A DNA stretch of 64,000 nt, from positions 186,001-250,000 of the forward strand of contig NZ_JABMCB010000179.1 of the NCBI RefSeq assembly GCF_013359935.1. The letters run 5' to 3'. Positions 1 through 10,777 of the stretch are shown here, piece after piece; position 1 is the first letter of the stretch, and every line of letters begins with the position of its first letter. The notes under the pieces were generated by a model. It saw only the letters and a list, made by a program, of their open reading frames with translations. It was not told where the DNA came from and ran no database searches. The position numbers were made by a program, and so were the translations under genes. This DNA is from Paenibacillus xylanilyticus (GTDB lineage Bacteria > Bacillota > Bacilli > Paenibacillales > Paenibacillaceae).

Positions 1-288
1 GCCGCGTACGATGACTTGAGCTTCCTTTTGCCGAACATAATTAGCCGTCAGATCACGGAAACTATCCACTTCCACATTAGGCAGATGACTTGTTACTTCC
101 GTGATGAGAGCCTTTCTTTCCTCCACCGTAAACAGCGGATTTTTACTCATATTATTCAATACAGCCACGATGACGCGATCAAATTGCTTGGATGCTCTGG
201 CGATAATGTCCAGATGGCCCATCGTTACGGGATCGAAACTTCCCGGGTATACGGCAATCCGTTCCTGCCTGTGTATCATTTCAGTCAT
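1..288 (-). CDS. coaD: Phosphopantetheine adenylyltransferase (N-terminal part, cut by window edge)
   Basis: Cytosolic enzyme of coenzyme A synthesis that transfers AMP from ATP to 4'-phosphopantetheine, giving dephospho-CoA. The visible 96 residues hold the N-terminal nucleotidyltransferase signature: [14 protein letters not shown] at residues 12-25, with the T/HxGH nucleotide-binding motif as TMGH (22-25), then the family's [13 protein letters not shown] segment. About 60-70 C-terminal residues lie beyond the window edge. The ATG at 288 follows GAGGAGG at good spacing and overlaps the rsmD stop by 8 bp, so the two genes are translationally coupled. The rsmD-coaD pairing is common in Firmicutes. 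Identification is secure; only completeness is limited. Confidence 0.95.
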   Translation of the reverse strand, partial: MTEMIHRQERIAVYPGSFDPVTMGHLDIIARASKQFDRVIVAVLNNMSKNPLFTVEERKALITEVTSHLPNVEVDSFRDLTANYVRQKEAQVIVRG

Positions 289-889
289 GAGGAGCCTCCT
301 CTTCTTCTATGCTGGTTTCTCCATCTTCAGTTGTACCGGGTACATATTCATAGATGGATACAGCCGTCTCCCCATACACAGCCTTGCGCGTTTGTTCAAA
401 CGGGCCAAATTGCTCAGGGTAACTATATTTGGATTCATATTCAAGCACGATCGTCGCTTCCGGTTCAAGCAGTTCCAGTTCATGCATGGTCAGCATCAAC
501 TCATCCCCGTTTTTCATCCGGTAAGGCGGATCTAGGAACACCAGATCAAATCTTGTGGTTCGCTTAGCAAGTGCCTTTAATGCACGACCTGCATCATTAC
601 GATATATGGCTGCCTGATCCTCCAGCTTGGTCGCTTTCAGATTGGCACGAATCACTTCATTACTTTTGGATTCCAAATCAACAAAAACAGCCTTGTCCAT
701 GCCGCGGCTCAGCGCCTCAATTCCGAGACCACCACTACCCGCAAACAAATCCAATGCTGTGCCGCCCTCAAAATAAGGGCCAATCATGCTAAACAGCGCT
801 TCCTTCACCTTGTCGGTGGTCGGACGTGTTCCATTGCCAGGAACAGCCTTCAGCGGTCTGCCTTTCGCACTCCCAGATACCACTCTCAC
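281..889 (-). CDS. rsmD: 16S rRNA (guanine-966-N2)-methyltransferase
   Basis: SAM-dependent methyltransferase that modifies G966 of 16S rRNA in the small ribosomal subunit. The 202-residue product carries SAM motif [15 protein letters not shown] (46-59) and the catalytic DPPY motif (120-123), followed by the RsmD-type ending. The conserved N-terminal [12 protein letters not shown] sets the start at a GTG, preceded by AAAAGGTG about 9 nt upstream. The C-terminus has an acidic tail (IEEEEAP) beyond the usual domain. It overlaps coaD by 8 bp downstream. Length matches the family (about 185-200 residues). Confidence 0.95.
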   Translation of the reverse strand: MRVVSGSAKGRPLKAVPGNGTRPTTDKVKEALFSMIGPYFEGGTALDLFAGSGGLGIEALSRGMDKAVFVDLESKSNEVIRANLKATKLEDQAAIYRNDAGRALKALAKRTTRFDLVFLDPPYRMKNGDELMLTMHELELLEPEATIVLEYESKYSYPEQFGPFEQTRKAVYGETAVSIYEYVPGTTEDGETSIEEEEAPHD

Positions 890-1235
890 TGATGAGTCAC
901 CTTTTCTCTCTATGTAAGTTTATTGATACAGCTATCGTACCACACTCCAGTTCAGTTTGAAAAATAGTCCGTCTCCATCATTTCAAAAAATTGTTGACCG
1001 ATTGTTTACGCATATGTATAAAAAGGAAACATTCCGGCCATTCTATAATTATCGACATCACAAGTGTCGTAGACAACCGCGGAGAAGACTTACGTTTCCC
1101 CATAAGCTCTTCGTCCGGTTTCTCCTCTCCCATGAAAAAGAAGCTCTCGAAAGAGGGCTTCTTTTTGTTTACTTTTAAATATGTATTAGAACCGATAACC
1201 CAGACTGTATACCTTCCTCAAAAAGGTGCAACAGC
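890..1235. other. Intergenic stretch upstream of rsmD
   Basis: Holds the presumed rsmD promoter (reading minus strand) and the terminator hairpin at 1135-1170. A short inverted repeat, CGACA-N7-TGTCG, lies near 1053-1069. No ORF here has a convincing ribosome binding site or recognisable product, and I see no RNA gene. Confidence 0.5.
1135..1170 (-). terminator. Rho-independent terminator, possibly bidirectional
   Basis: GAAGCTCTC-GAAA-GAGGGCTTC stem with a GAAA tetraloop, flanked by A5 on one side and T5 on the other. It can work on both strands. On the minus strand it would end the transcript from the small genes at 1236-2106 before rsmD. Confidence 0.75.
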
Positions 1236-1413
1236 TTACTCCACCTCATCGTCTAAGTCGGGCTCCAACCAGCCTATTTTCTTCAGCCAATCTTCCATGT
1301 CACTCAGAAACTCTCCGGTTCCAGATGTGCTATCTTGTATTTTTTAAAATTCTCACTCAAAAAAGCAACCCAGCTTCAAAGTAATCCTCCTCCTTGGTCC
1401 TCCGGTTATCCAT
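1236..1413 (-). pseudogene. Short coupled ORF, apparently frame-broken
   Basis: An ATG at 1413 overlaps the stop of the upstream membrane-protein gene by 8 bp (ATGGATAA), the usual arrangement for a coupled gene. The reading frame starts MDNRRTKEEDYFEAGLLF and stops right after a T6 run near 1360. The next frame continues plausibly as LSENFKKYKIAHLEPESF, and the third frame then gives LSDMEDWLKKIGWLEPDLD up to the TAA at 1236. Joined, the pieces would give a charged polypeptide of about 59 residues. This suggests a decayed small gene, slippage at the T6 run, or sequencing error at homopolymers. I do not recognise the family, and chance is not excluded. Confidence 0.35.
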
Positions 1414-1696
1414 TGTTGTTCATCTCCCGGTATTTCCGATTGGAACGCCGCAAGTTAATCATTGAGACCAACAGAAGAACTACGGGTAGCAGCAGATGCC
1501 AAGTCTGCTTAACAATCATCACAATGCCGAAGAACACAATCGCCAGCCAAACCAGAATTTCAATAGTCTCAACTTTGGTTATCGTACGCCTAAACGCTTT
1601 TTTGGAGATGAGACGAATCAGGTAATACGCGAGCAAAGCATAAAACACGCCCATGCCAAGTATCGCAATCAGAGCGATCAGCATCTCCATGAACAT
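1406..1696 (-). CDS. Small hypothetical membrane protein, three predicted membrane segments
   Basis: A protein of about 96 residues that I do not recognise. Starting at MFMEMLIALIAIL it has a first hydrophobic segment at roughly residues 3-25, a second in EILVWLAIVFFGIVMIV (about 45-62), a third in LLLPVVLLLVSMI (about 68-82), and then a basic, hydrophilic tail (NLRRSNRKYREMNNNG). The chosen ATG has GGAGGTG about 8 nt upstream; an ATG 27 nt further upstream lacks a site. The stop overlaps the start of the frame-broken ORF downstream. No function can be assigned. Confidence 0.6.
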   Translation of the reverse strand: MFMEMLIALIAILGMGVFYALLAYYLIRLISKKAFRRTITKVETIEILVWLAIVFFGIVMIVKQTWHLLLPVVLLLVSMINLRRSNRKYREMNNNG

Positions 1697-1800
1697 TCTC
1701 CTCTCACCTCCAAATTCGTTCACATTTGGTTTCTTTATTTTACCTTATAAGAAAAAGAGTGTCTTATCTTGGACTCCAAGAAAAATTTTGCGTTTCCAAG

Positions 1801-2106
1801 TTATTTTTCTTCCGTAATAACCGTTGCGTTGTAAATCACAACACGTTTCCCATTCAGATCAAATAGAACCTTATTTCCATATTCTGTGTCCTGCACATCA
1901 ATTTTCCCCTCATACGTCTGAATCATTTCCCCGGAATCGCTATACACCTTGACAACACGTTCGAGACCACCGGAGTTGTTGGATCTCATCGTTTTCAACG
2001 CCCGTTCACCTGAAGCCGTATTGAAATACCAGATGAAACATCCCACAATGATGCCCAGTACAGCCAGTATGCTGACCCATACACCCGTTTTAGCTTTTCT
2101 GCTCAT
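1801..2106 (-). CDS. Hypothetical protein with one N-terminal membrane anchor
   Basis: A 101-residue protein. The N-terminus MSRKAKTG is basic, followed by one hydrophobic segment (VWVSILAVLGIIVGCFIWYF, residues 9-28) and an extracytoplasmic-looking domain rich in short beta-type stretches (VVKVYSDSGE, TYEGKIDV, KVLFDLNGKRVVIYNATV). The segment contains a Cys but no good lipobox, so an uncleaved anchor is more likely than a lipoprotein. Similar small anchored proteins are frequent in Bacilli, but I cannot name the family. The ribosome binding site lies inside a hairpin (see findings). It stands alone between lacZ and the 1.4-kb gene pair. Confidence 0.6.
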   Translation of the reverse strand: MSRKAKTGVWVSILAVLGIIVGCFIWYFNTASGERALKTMRSNNSGGLERVVKVYSDSGEMIQTYEGKIDVQDTEYGNKVLFDLNGKRVVIYNATVITEEK

Positions 2107-2107
2107 T

Positions 2108-2122
2108 AAGAGGCCCCCTCTT
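2108..2122 (-). promoter_or_regulatory. Hairpin covering the Shine-Dalgarno of the 1801-2106 gene
   Basis: Read on the minus strand, AAGAGG-GGG-CCTCTT is a perfect inverted repeat ending one base before the ATG. The purine-rich Shine-Dalgarno is one arm, so folding would hide it. Confidence 0.4.
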
Positions 2123-2202
2123 TCATTTCATGTTCCGTACAATACGAAACAGGTTCGATAGCGGTTTCATGGAATTACTCTTGCGCGTCCATTTCTCCAT
2201 AG

Positions 2203-2240
2203 CAAAACAGAGGTCATCCGATACACGGAGACCCCTGTTC
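2203..2240 (-). terminator. Terminator downstream of lacZ
   Basis: Minus-strand ACAGGGGTC ... GACCTCTGT stem (9 bp with a G-U pair) followed by TTTTGC, 20-60 bp past the lacZ stop. Confidence 0.65.
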
Positions 2241-2262
2241 TACATTTATTAGGATACGACTG

Positions 2263-5369
<3,107 letters not shown>

Positions 5370-5397
5370 TCCCCTATTTCCTCTTCCATAAACAAAT

Positions 5398-5446
5398 AGA
5401 AAGACAGAGGTACACCATCGCTGGTGTCCTCCTCTCTCTTTCTGCA
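5398..5446 (-). terminator. Hairpin between the ABC permease gene and lacZ
   Basis: AGAAAGA, GAGG and CACCA face TGGTG, CCTC and TCTTTCT around a short loop, forming a long interrupted stem 30 bp past the permease stop. The U tract is poor, so it may attenuate or protect mRNA ends rather than fully terminate. Confidence 0.5.
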
Positions 5447-5477
5447 TCAGTCTTTTCAGATGACATCCACTATTCCA

Positions 5478-6308
5478 CTATTTCACAGAACCAACCATAC
5501 CTGCGACAAAATGTTTCTGCATAATGAAGAACACTAGTGCGGTTGGCAGTGTAGCAATGACAATCGCTGTCATGATTACCCCATAATCCGGTGAGTAACT
5601 TGAACCCAGGTTGGAGATCAACAGCGGAATCGTCTGTTGATCCGGTGTCTGCAGCACAACGAGTGGCCACAGGTAGTTGTTCCAGCTGCTCATGAATGTA
5701 ATGATTGCAGCTGCCGCATATGTTGTTTTCATTGTAGGCATGTAGATCTTCAGGAAAATGCCCAGTTCGCTCAGACCATCAATCCGGCCTGCTTCAAGCA
5801 TCTCTTTCGGGAACATTTTGGTGTTCTGACGGAAGAAGAAGATCAGGAACGCAGTCGTAATGGTTGGCAGAATGACTGCAGCCATCGTGTTAATACCGAT
5901 AAATGGTGCAAATCCGGAGATCGTCGCAAACATCCGATAAAGTGGAACCATCAATGCTGCGAACGGAATCATCATGGAAAGCAATAGAATGTTGAAGACG
6001 ATATCACGGGATTTTGTACGATACACTTCAAATCCGTAACCTGCCATGGAACCAATCAACAGGGCAAGCACGGTAGAAATAATGGACACAATCGCCGAGT
6101 TCCCCAGTGCCTGTACCAGGTTCGTCGTATCCAGCAATTTGTTAAAGTTATCAAGGAATACCGAACCAGGAAGCAGTCTGCCTTTGGTTACGTCTACCGA
6201 AGCATTCGTCGAGCTCACCAGCATCCAGAAGAACGGGAAGATGGATATGAAGGCCACGATGGATAGGAACACATAGGTAAAGATCCGTTTTACTTTGTTC
6301 TTAGCCAT
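5478..6308 (-). CDS. Carbohydrate ABC transporter permease (MalG/COG0395 type)
   Basis: Inner-membrane subunit of a sugar importer. About 276 residues with six predicted membrane segments, starting with FTYVFLSIVAFISIFPFFW, and the cytoplasmic EAA loop EAGRIDGLSELGIFLKIYMP that contacts the ATPase. The start is taken at MAKNKVKR: this ATG has AGGTG 6 nt upstream and overlaps the preceding permease stop by 8 bp (ATGGCTAA). A GTG 9 nt upstream is possible but less well placed. It pairs with the MalF-type permease upstream. No ATPase gene is present, so a shared MsmX-type ATPase encoded elsewhere is expected for such importers. Confidence 0.93.
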   Translation of the reverse strand: MAKNKVKRIFTYVFLSIVAFISIFPFFWMLVSSTNASVDVTKGRLLPGSVFLDNFNKLLDTTNLVQALGNSAIVSIISTVLALLIGSMAGYGFEVYRTKSRDIVFNILLLSMMIPFAALMVPLYRMFATISGFAPFIGINTMAAVILPTITTAFLIFFFRQNTKMFPKEMLEAGRIDGLSELGIFLKIYMPTMKTTYAAAAIITFMSSWNNYLWPLVVLQTPDQQTIPLLISNLGSSYSPDYGVIMTAIVIATLPTALVFFIMQKHFVAGMVGSVK

Positions 6309-7197
6309 TTTTCTCACCTGCCACTTTAAACTGGATGATGGACAATACGATAATCATCAGCACGATGGAATACGAAACGGTTGCCGCATATCCAAAGTCC
6401 GGTGAATACTTGAACGAAAGGTTATAGATGTATTGCGAGATAGACATCGTTGCATTACCTGGTCCACCCTTGGTGATGTTCATAATCTCATCGAATATTT
6501 GGAGTGTACCAATTGTCGATGTAATGGATGTGAACAAGATAATCGGTTTGAGCAATGGTACGGTAATTTTGAAAAATTGCGTAAATGCATTTGCACCATC
6601 AATTCGTGCTGCTTCATAGATGGATTGATCAATATTCTGCAGAGAAGACAGATAGAAGATCATGTTATATCCGGTCCAACGCCAAGTAACGGCGATTATG
6701 ATCGTAATTTTAGCCCAGAACGGGTCGGTAATCCATTGAATCGGTTCGGCAATCACATGCAGATTCATCAGGAACTGATTGACCATTCCATCTGCAGAGA
6801 ACAAGTACTTGAATACGACCGAGTATGCAACCAGCGAGGTTACACAAGGTAAAAAGATGGCAGTACGGAAAAAGCTGCGGAAGCGCAGTGTGCTGTCATT
6901 CAATAAAACGGAAATAAACAATCCGAGAATGATCATGACGGGTACTTGAATGATCAGATACAAAAATGTATTCGATACGGCCGTACGGAACGTTGTATCG
7001 ATGAACAACCTTTTATAGTTATCGAGCCCCGTAAATTCAAGATTGGCACCCACGCCAGACTTGAAAGATAAGAGCAGTGCCTGCAGCATTGGATAGAAGT
7101 AAAATGCAACGATCCCAACGACAGCGAGCAGAATAAAAGCCCATCCAGTCAAATTATTTTTCTTTTGGAGACTGTCTCCTGTACTCATGGCTTTCAC
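6301..7197 (-). CDS. Sugar ABC transporter permease (MalF/UgpA, COG1175 type)
   Basis: Partner permease of the importer, about 298 residues. It has six predicted membrane segments (first in GWAFILLAVVGIVAFYFYP) and the EAA loop EAARIDGANAFTQFFKITVP. I chose the GTG at 7197 because AGGAG sits 7 nt upstream; a longer reading to 7251 would run into the intergenic hairpin and has no ribosome binding site. It lies between the binding-protein gene (138-bp gap with a large hairpin) and the second permease (8-bp overlap). Confidence 0.92.
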   Translation of the reverse strand: MKAMSTGDSLQKKNNLTGWAFILLAVVGIVAFYFYPMLQALLLSFKSGVGANLEFTGLDNYKRLFIDTTFRTAVSNTFLYLIIQVPVMIILGLFISVLLNDSTLRFRSFFRTAIFLPCVTSLVAYSVVFKYLFSADGMVNQFLMNLHVIAEPIQWITDPFWAKITIIIAVTWRWTGYNMIFYLSSLQNIDQSIYEAARIDGANAFTQFFKITVPLLKPIILFTSITSTIGTLQIFDEIMNITKGGPGNATMSISQYIYNLSFKYSPDFGYAATVSYSIVLMIIVLSIIQFKVAGEKNG

Positions 7198-7228
7198 AGT
7201 ATGGCTCCTCTCTCTCCATGCAACATGG

Positions 7229-7317
7229 ATAGAACCCATGGAGCCTTCCACCGATGTCCGGTCGGCTGTTTGCTTCGCCAGACGGTGGAACGGCTCCGAT
7301 GCTTCCTTGGGTTCTAT
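7229..7317 (-). promoter_or_regulatory. Large intercistronic hairpin between binding protein and permease genes
   Basis: ATAGAACCCA (7229-7238) pairs exactly with TGGGTTCTAT (7308-7317), and inside it GGAGCC pairs with GGCTCC and TTCCACC with GGTGGAA. This gives a stem of more than 20 bp. It has no U tract, so an mRNA-stabilising or partial read-through element is more likely than a full terminator. Confidence 0.75.
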
Positions 7318-7335
7318 AAGTTACCGTGGATCATC

Positions 7336-8628
7336 TTAGTTTAATTGAGCTTCAGCTTGTTTTTGTGCATCAGCCAGAACGTCGTCGATCGCTTTGCCGT
7401 TCAGGAAGTTTTGCATTTCAACAACCAGAATATCCTCGATTGCATATGTGTTGATACCGTAATTTACGCTTGGAATTTCTTCAGTCCATTTTGCAAAGTC
7501 TGCAAAGACTTTTTGTCCACCGAAGAACTCGTCAGCTTTGTCAAAAGCTTCGCCTTCAGTAGCCGGTTTGTATGTTCCGATTGCACCGATACTATTCAAC
7601 AGATCTTGATACAGTTGTTTGTCAGAACCAAATGTTTTACCCAAGAAATCAGCTGCTTGTTCTGCACCAGGAACGTTGTTCATGACATAAAACGAGCTGC
7701 CACCCAAGTTGGATGCATGTACGGAATTGGCTTGCCCCGCCATTTTAGGAAGTGGAGCTACTGCCCATTGTCCGGACTGGGATGCTTCTTGACGAACCGA
7801 TGGTGTAATCCAGTTTCCTGTTGGAATTGTAGATACGTCTCCGTTGTTAAACGCTGCCACGAATTGGCTCCAGTCAGAGTTCAGTTTAACCACGTTTGCA
7901 TCCATCATTGCTTTGTATGTTACAAATGCTTCTTTCAGTGCTGCATTGCCAGCCAGGTCAGGTGTTTTACCATCTTCCTTGGAGTACCAAGAACCTGCGG
8001 ATTGAATCATCATACGGATCAGACCCAGGTCATTGGGATCAAGCGTAATCAGATCTTTGCCTGTTTTGGCTTTTACGTCTTTACCGATTTGGATGTAATC
8101 ATCCCAAGTGATATCTTGCAGATCTTCAGCTTTGTAACCTGCTTGCTCCAGCAGATCTGTTCTGTAGTAGAGACCTGTTACACCAGAGTCAAACGGAACA
8201 CCATATTGTTTGCCATCAAAAGCCGTTGGCCCCAATTTGTAATCTGCAAAATCAGAAGCCGTAAAGTTGGAAGACAAATCTTTGAAAGCATCAGGATAAG
8301 CGTTAAGGAAGCTTTGTGAACGGTAATCTTCAATCAGTACGATGTTAGGAAGACCGTTGCTTGTTCCCGAGTTCAAACCTGTGTTGAGCTTTTGGATAAT
8401 ATCATTTTGCGCATATTCAACAATGTTGATTTTCAGATCAGGATGATCTTTTTGGTATGCTTCTTTTGCTGTATTCAATGCAGCAATGTTGAACGATGGG
8501 TCCCAAGCCCAGATCGTAATCTCATTGGATGCTTGCTCACCCTCGCTTGCCGTGTTGCCTCCCCCACCGGAAGAACATGCGGACAACAGCAGGACAGTAA
8601 CGAGCATCAATACCCACATTTTTTTCAA
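7336..8628 (-). CDS. Extracellular sugar-binding lipoprotein of an ABC importer
   Basis: Solute-binding protein that captures the sugar outside the membrane. From a TTG start at 8628 (GGGGAG 8 nt upstream) the product has 430 residues: a short basic and hydrophobic signal peptide (KKMWVLMLVTVLLLSACSSG), a lipobox LSAC with the modified Cys, a Gly/Ser-rich linker, then a family-1 binding-protein fold (EITIWAWDPSF..., TWDDYIQIGKDVKAKTGKDL, GNWITPSVRQEA). An upstream in-frame extension exists but would bury the signal peptide, so I reject it. First gene of the importer operon, with two cre-like boxes upstream. The YesM/YesN pair next door is the probable regulator. Substrate is probably a beta-galactoside, judged only from lacZ. 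Confidence 0.93.
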   Translation of the reverse strand: MKKMWVLMLVTVLLLSACSSGGGGNTASEGEQASNEITIWAWDPSFNIAALNTAKEAYQKDHPDLKINIVEYAQNDIIQKLNTGLNSGTSNGLPNIVLIEDYRSQSFLNAYPDAFKDLSSNFTASDFADYKLGPTAFDGKQYGVPFDSGVTGLYYRTDLLEQAGYKAEDLQDITWDDYIQIGKDVKAKTGKDLITLDPNDLGLIRMMIQSAGSWYSKEDGKTPDLAGNAALKEAFVTYKAMMDANVVKLNSDWSQFVAAFNNGDVSTIPTGNWITPSVRQEASQSGQWAVAPLPKMAGQANSVHASNLGGSSFYVMNNVPGAEQAADFLGKTFGSDKQLYQDLLNSIGAIGTYKPATEGEAFDKADEFFGGQKVFADFAKWTEEIPSVNYGINTYAIEDILVVEMQNFLNGKAIDDVLADAQKQAEAQLN

Positions 8629-8678
8629 ATCATTCAACTCCCCTTCAACCTCTTTGTGTGTAATTTGTTTGCGTTTTC

Positions 8679-8692
8679 TGAAAGCGGTTGCT
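8679..8692 (-). promoter_or_regulatory. cre-like CcpA box, importer operon
   Basis: TGAAAGCGGTTGCT matches the TGNAANCGNTNNCA catabolite-responsive consensus at all but the last position. It lies about 50 bp upstream of the TTG start of the binding-protein gene. Confidence 0.6.
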
Positions 8693-8786
8693 TTCGATGT
8701 AATCATCTTATCATTCCCAAATCGGCATTCGTTAGTAATAATTTTGTACGGATTTGTCATCTTATTGTCACAATGAAAACCTTTAC

Positions 8787-8800
8787 AGAAACCGCTTGCA
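8787..8800 (-). promoter_or_regulatory. Second cre-like CcpA box, importer operon
   Basis: Minus-strand TGCAAGCGGTTTCT, one mismatch from TGNAANCGNTNNCA, about 100 bp upstream of the first box. Paired boxes suggest strong glucose repression of the importer. Confidence 0.55.
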
Positions 8801-8893
8801 TTAAATTTGGTTTTTTGTAATTCCTTTTGATTTTGAATTTTATTGAGCCAAATATTTTACCATTTAAGAAAAACTACGCTCTTTTCACAAAAC

Positions 8894-8934
8894 AAAAAAG
8901 CCTTTCTGAAGGAGGGCAGCTCCACAGAAAGACT
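8894..8934 (-). terminator. Terminator of the sensor kinase/response regulator operon
   Basis: Minus-strand CTTTCTG ... CAGAAAG outer stem with inner GGAG/CTCC, followed by GCTTTTTT, about 55 bp past the kinase stop. Confidence 0.8.
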
Positions 8935-8989
8935 TGATCTATTGGTTAACGCTATGGATTTCCGTCATGATCTCCTGATCGGTTTCTCC

Positions 8990-10759
8990 TCAGCTTGTAA
9001 TTAATGGGAGTGTAACGGTAACTCTGGTCCCTTCTCCCGGTGTACTCATGATTGTCACACCATAGGGCGCTCCGTACAACAGTTCAATCCGGTCATGCAC
9101 ATTGCGAATGCCAATGCCGCTGAACAGCTGCCGGTTGTTTTTCGGATTAGGCAGGGATTCTCCCATGGAAAACCCTTCAATTCCGTCCCCATTATCCATG
9201 ATTTCGCAAATAAGCGATTCTCCTGCCCGTGAAACCAGAACATGAATCGTGCCTGTCTCTTTCCTGTTAAATGCGTGGAAGAAGGCATTCTCAATAAACG
9301 GTTGAATGACCAGTTTCGGGACATGGTAGTGATTACAATCGGGCGCGACATAGAAGGCAGCTTTAATACGTCCTCCGTAACGGACATGATTAATGAAAAC
9401 ATAGTTCTTCAGATTCTCCACTTCCTGCTCTACCATGACCGTTTCACTTACATCGCTGATTGTATTCTGCAGCAACGCAATTAGGGCGTTAATCGTCTCG
9501 GCTGCCCTGTCCTTGTTCCCTTGCTGTACCAGTACCTTCACCGAAGCCAGCGTATTATACAAGAAATGAGGATTGATCTGGCTTTGTAATGCTGCGAGCT
9601 CTGCATTGCGCTGTTCCCGCTGCGTTAATACAAGTTGGTCCACATAATCATGAAGTTCATCCAGCATGTAATTGTACGCATGACCAAGCTGCCGGCTCTC
9701 GTAACTTCCACTGACCGGAATGTAATTATCCAGATCACTTTTCGTAATATTGGACATTTGCTTCACGAGCCTGCGCAGCGATTTCGTAATCTGGTTGGTG
9801 ATCAGGAAGACCAGCACAAGGGCACCTGCCACAATGGCTGCACAGATCAGAGCGATGGTTTTCATATCAAGCAACTGCCCCATTGCCAGATCCTTGTCCA
9901 CAACATTAATAATATAGAACCGATAAAACGGCAAATACTCAGACAGAACTACGCTGTCCTGCTCCATCACCTTGGCGTTAATTCCATTGCTGCTTTTCAT
10001 GCTCATTTGTCTCGCATAGGACAGCAGATCCAGCTGCTTCGTACCAATCCATTCCTCCCGGTTGGAGGAAACAATCTCGCCACCTTCATTCAGGATGACC
10101 ACATCATTGCCCCTGCTTGTGAAGCTGCTGTAAAACTGACGAAACACATTCTCTCTCATGGTCACATAGAGCGTTCCGTAGATCCGGCTTTGGGTCCGGT
10201 CTGTCAGCGCTTTGGTAGCCGAGATCATCTGCTGGGTGCCCACGTCGGTATCGGTCCGGTAATCGTCAAAAATCAGTCGATTCGGTGTATCAACAGCTTC
10301 GATCGTAATCGGCAGTTCTTTCAATTCCTCTACCGACATCTTCAGATGGGATCGATCCGTAGAATAGGTGCGCCCGTTAATTCCACTAATCGTAATCCCT
10401 ACCTCGTAGGATTCAGTAATGGATTGGATGCGATCCATTGATTCTCTCATATTGTAATAGGACTTCGCCATCGTGAGGGAATCTCCCTCTCCTTCAGACA
10501 GATAGCCGCGAATCGCCCCGCTTTGGCTTACATTGTTGGAAACCGCTGCAATCGCATCATTAAAGGATTCAAAATTGGTTTTAATCTGGCTGAGCACCTT
10601 GGAGTTCGTGATGCTGAATGTCTCGGTAAACAGATTCGTCGACATGTGAATGGTGGTCCATAGAATAAGTACGGAAACGAGAATGATACTAATCACCATG
10701 ACGAGAAACAGTTTGGGAAACAACCCGAGACGCGATAATCCGTTCATCCATTTCTTCAT
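8990..10759 (-). CDS. YesM-type sensor histidine kinase
   Basis: Membrane sensor kinase, 589 residues. N-terminal membrane segment at about 17-38, a large extracytoplasmic sensing domain (about 40-290), second membrane segment near 300-322, HAMP domain (about 325-375), then the His_kinase module with the phosphoacceptor in QINPHFLYNTLASVK and the ATP-binding domain (FIENAFFHAF, DNGDGI, GIGIRNVHDRI). Families with the NPHFLYN signature sense extracellular sugars and act on AraC-type response regulators. The partner gene ends 18 bp upstream and is co-transcribed. The likely target is the ABC/lacZ block downstream. Confidence 0.94.
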   Translation of the reverse strand: MKKWMNGLSRLGLFPKLFLVMVISIILVSVLILWTTIHMSTNLFTETFSITNSKVLSQIKTNFESFNDAIAAVSNNVSQSGAIRGYLSEGEGDSLTMAKSYYNMRESMDRIQSITESYEVGITISGINGRTYSTDRSHLKMSVEELKELPITIEAVDTPNRLIFDDYRTDTDVGTQQMISATKALTDRTQSRIYGTLYVTMRENVFRQFYSSFTSRGNDVVILNEGGEIVSSNREEWIGTKQLDLLSYARQMSMKSSNGINAKVMEQDSVVLSEYLPFYRFYIINVVDKDLAMGQLLDMKTIALICAAIVAGALVLVFLITNQITKSLRRLVKQMSNITKSDLDNYIPVSGSYESRQLGHAYNYMLDELHDYVDQLVLTQREQRNAELAALQSQINPHFLYNTLASVKVLVQQGNKDRAAETINALIALLQNTISDVSETVMVEQEVENLKNYVFINHVRYGGRIKAAFYVAPDCNHYHVPKLVIQPFIENAFFHAFNRKETGTIHVLVSRAGESLICEIMDNGDGIEGFSMGESLPNPKNNRQLFSGIGIRNVHDRIELLYGAPYGVTIMSTPGEGTRVTVTLPLITS

Positions 10760-10777
10760 GAGATTTTCCTTCTGACT

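Larger units (their letters stand above)
8629..8989. other. Control region of the ABC importer operon
   Basis: Contains two cre-like boxes (8679-8692 and 8787-8800) and, at its far end, the terminator of the sensor-kinase gene (8894-8934). The promoter presumably lies between 8700 and 8880 on the minus strand, but I see no strong sigma-A match. No gene found. Confidence 0.5.

Noticed and set aside
7345..8319. 324-codon plus-strand frame across the binding-protein gene
   Set aside because: Cys- and Phe-rich antisense frame with no start site; the binding protein on the minus strand has clear motifs.
9635..10441. 268-codon plus-strand frame across the sensor kinase gene
   Set aside because: Shadow of a gene with complete kinase motifs.
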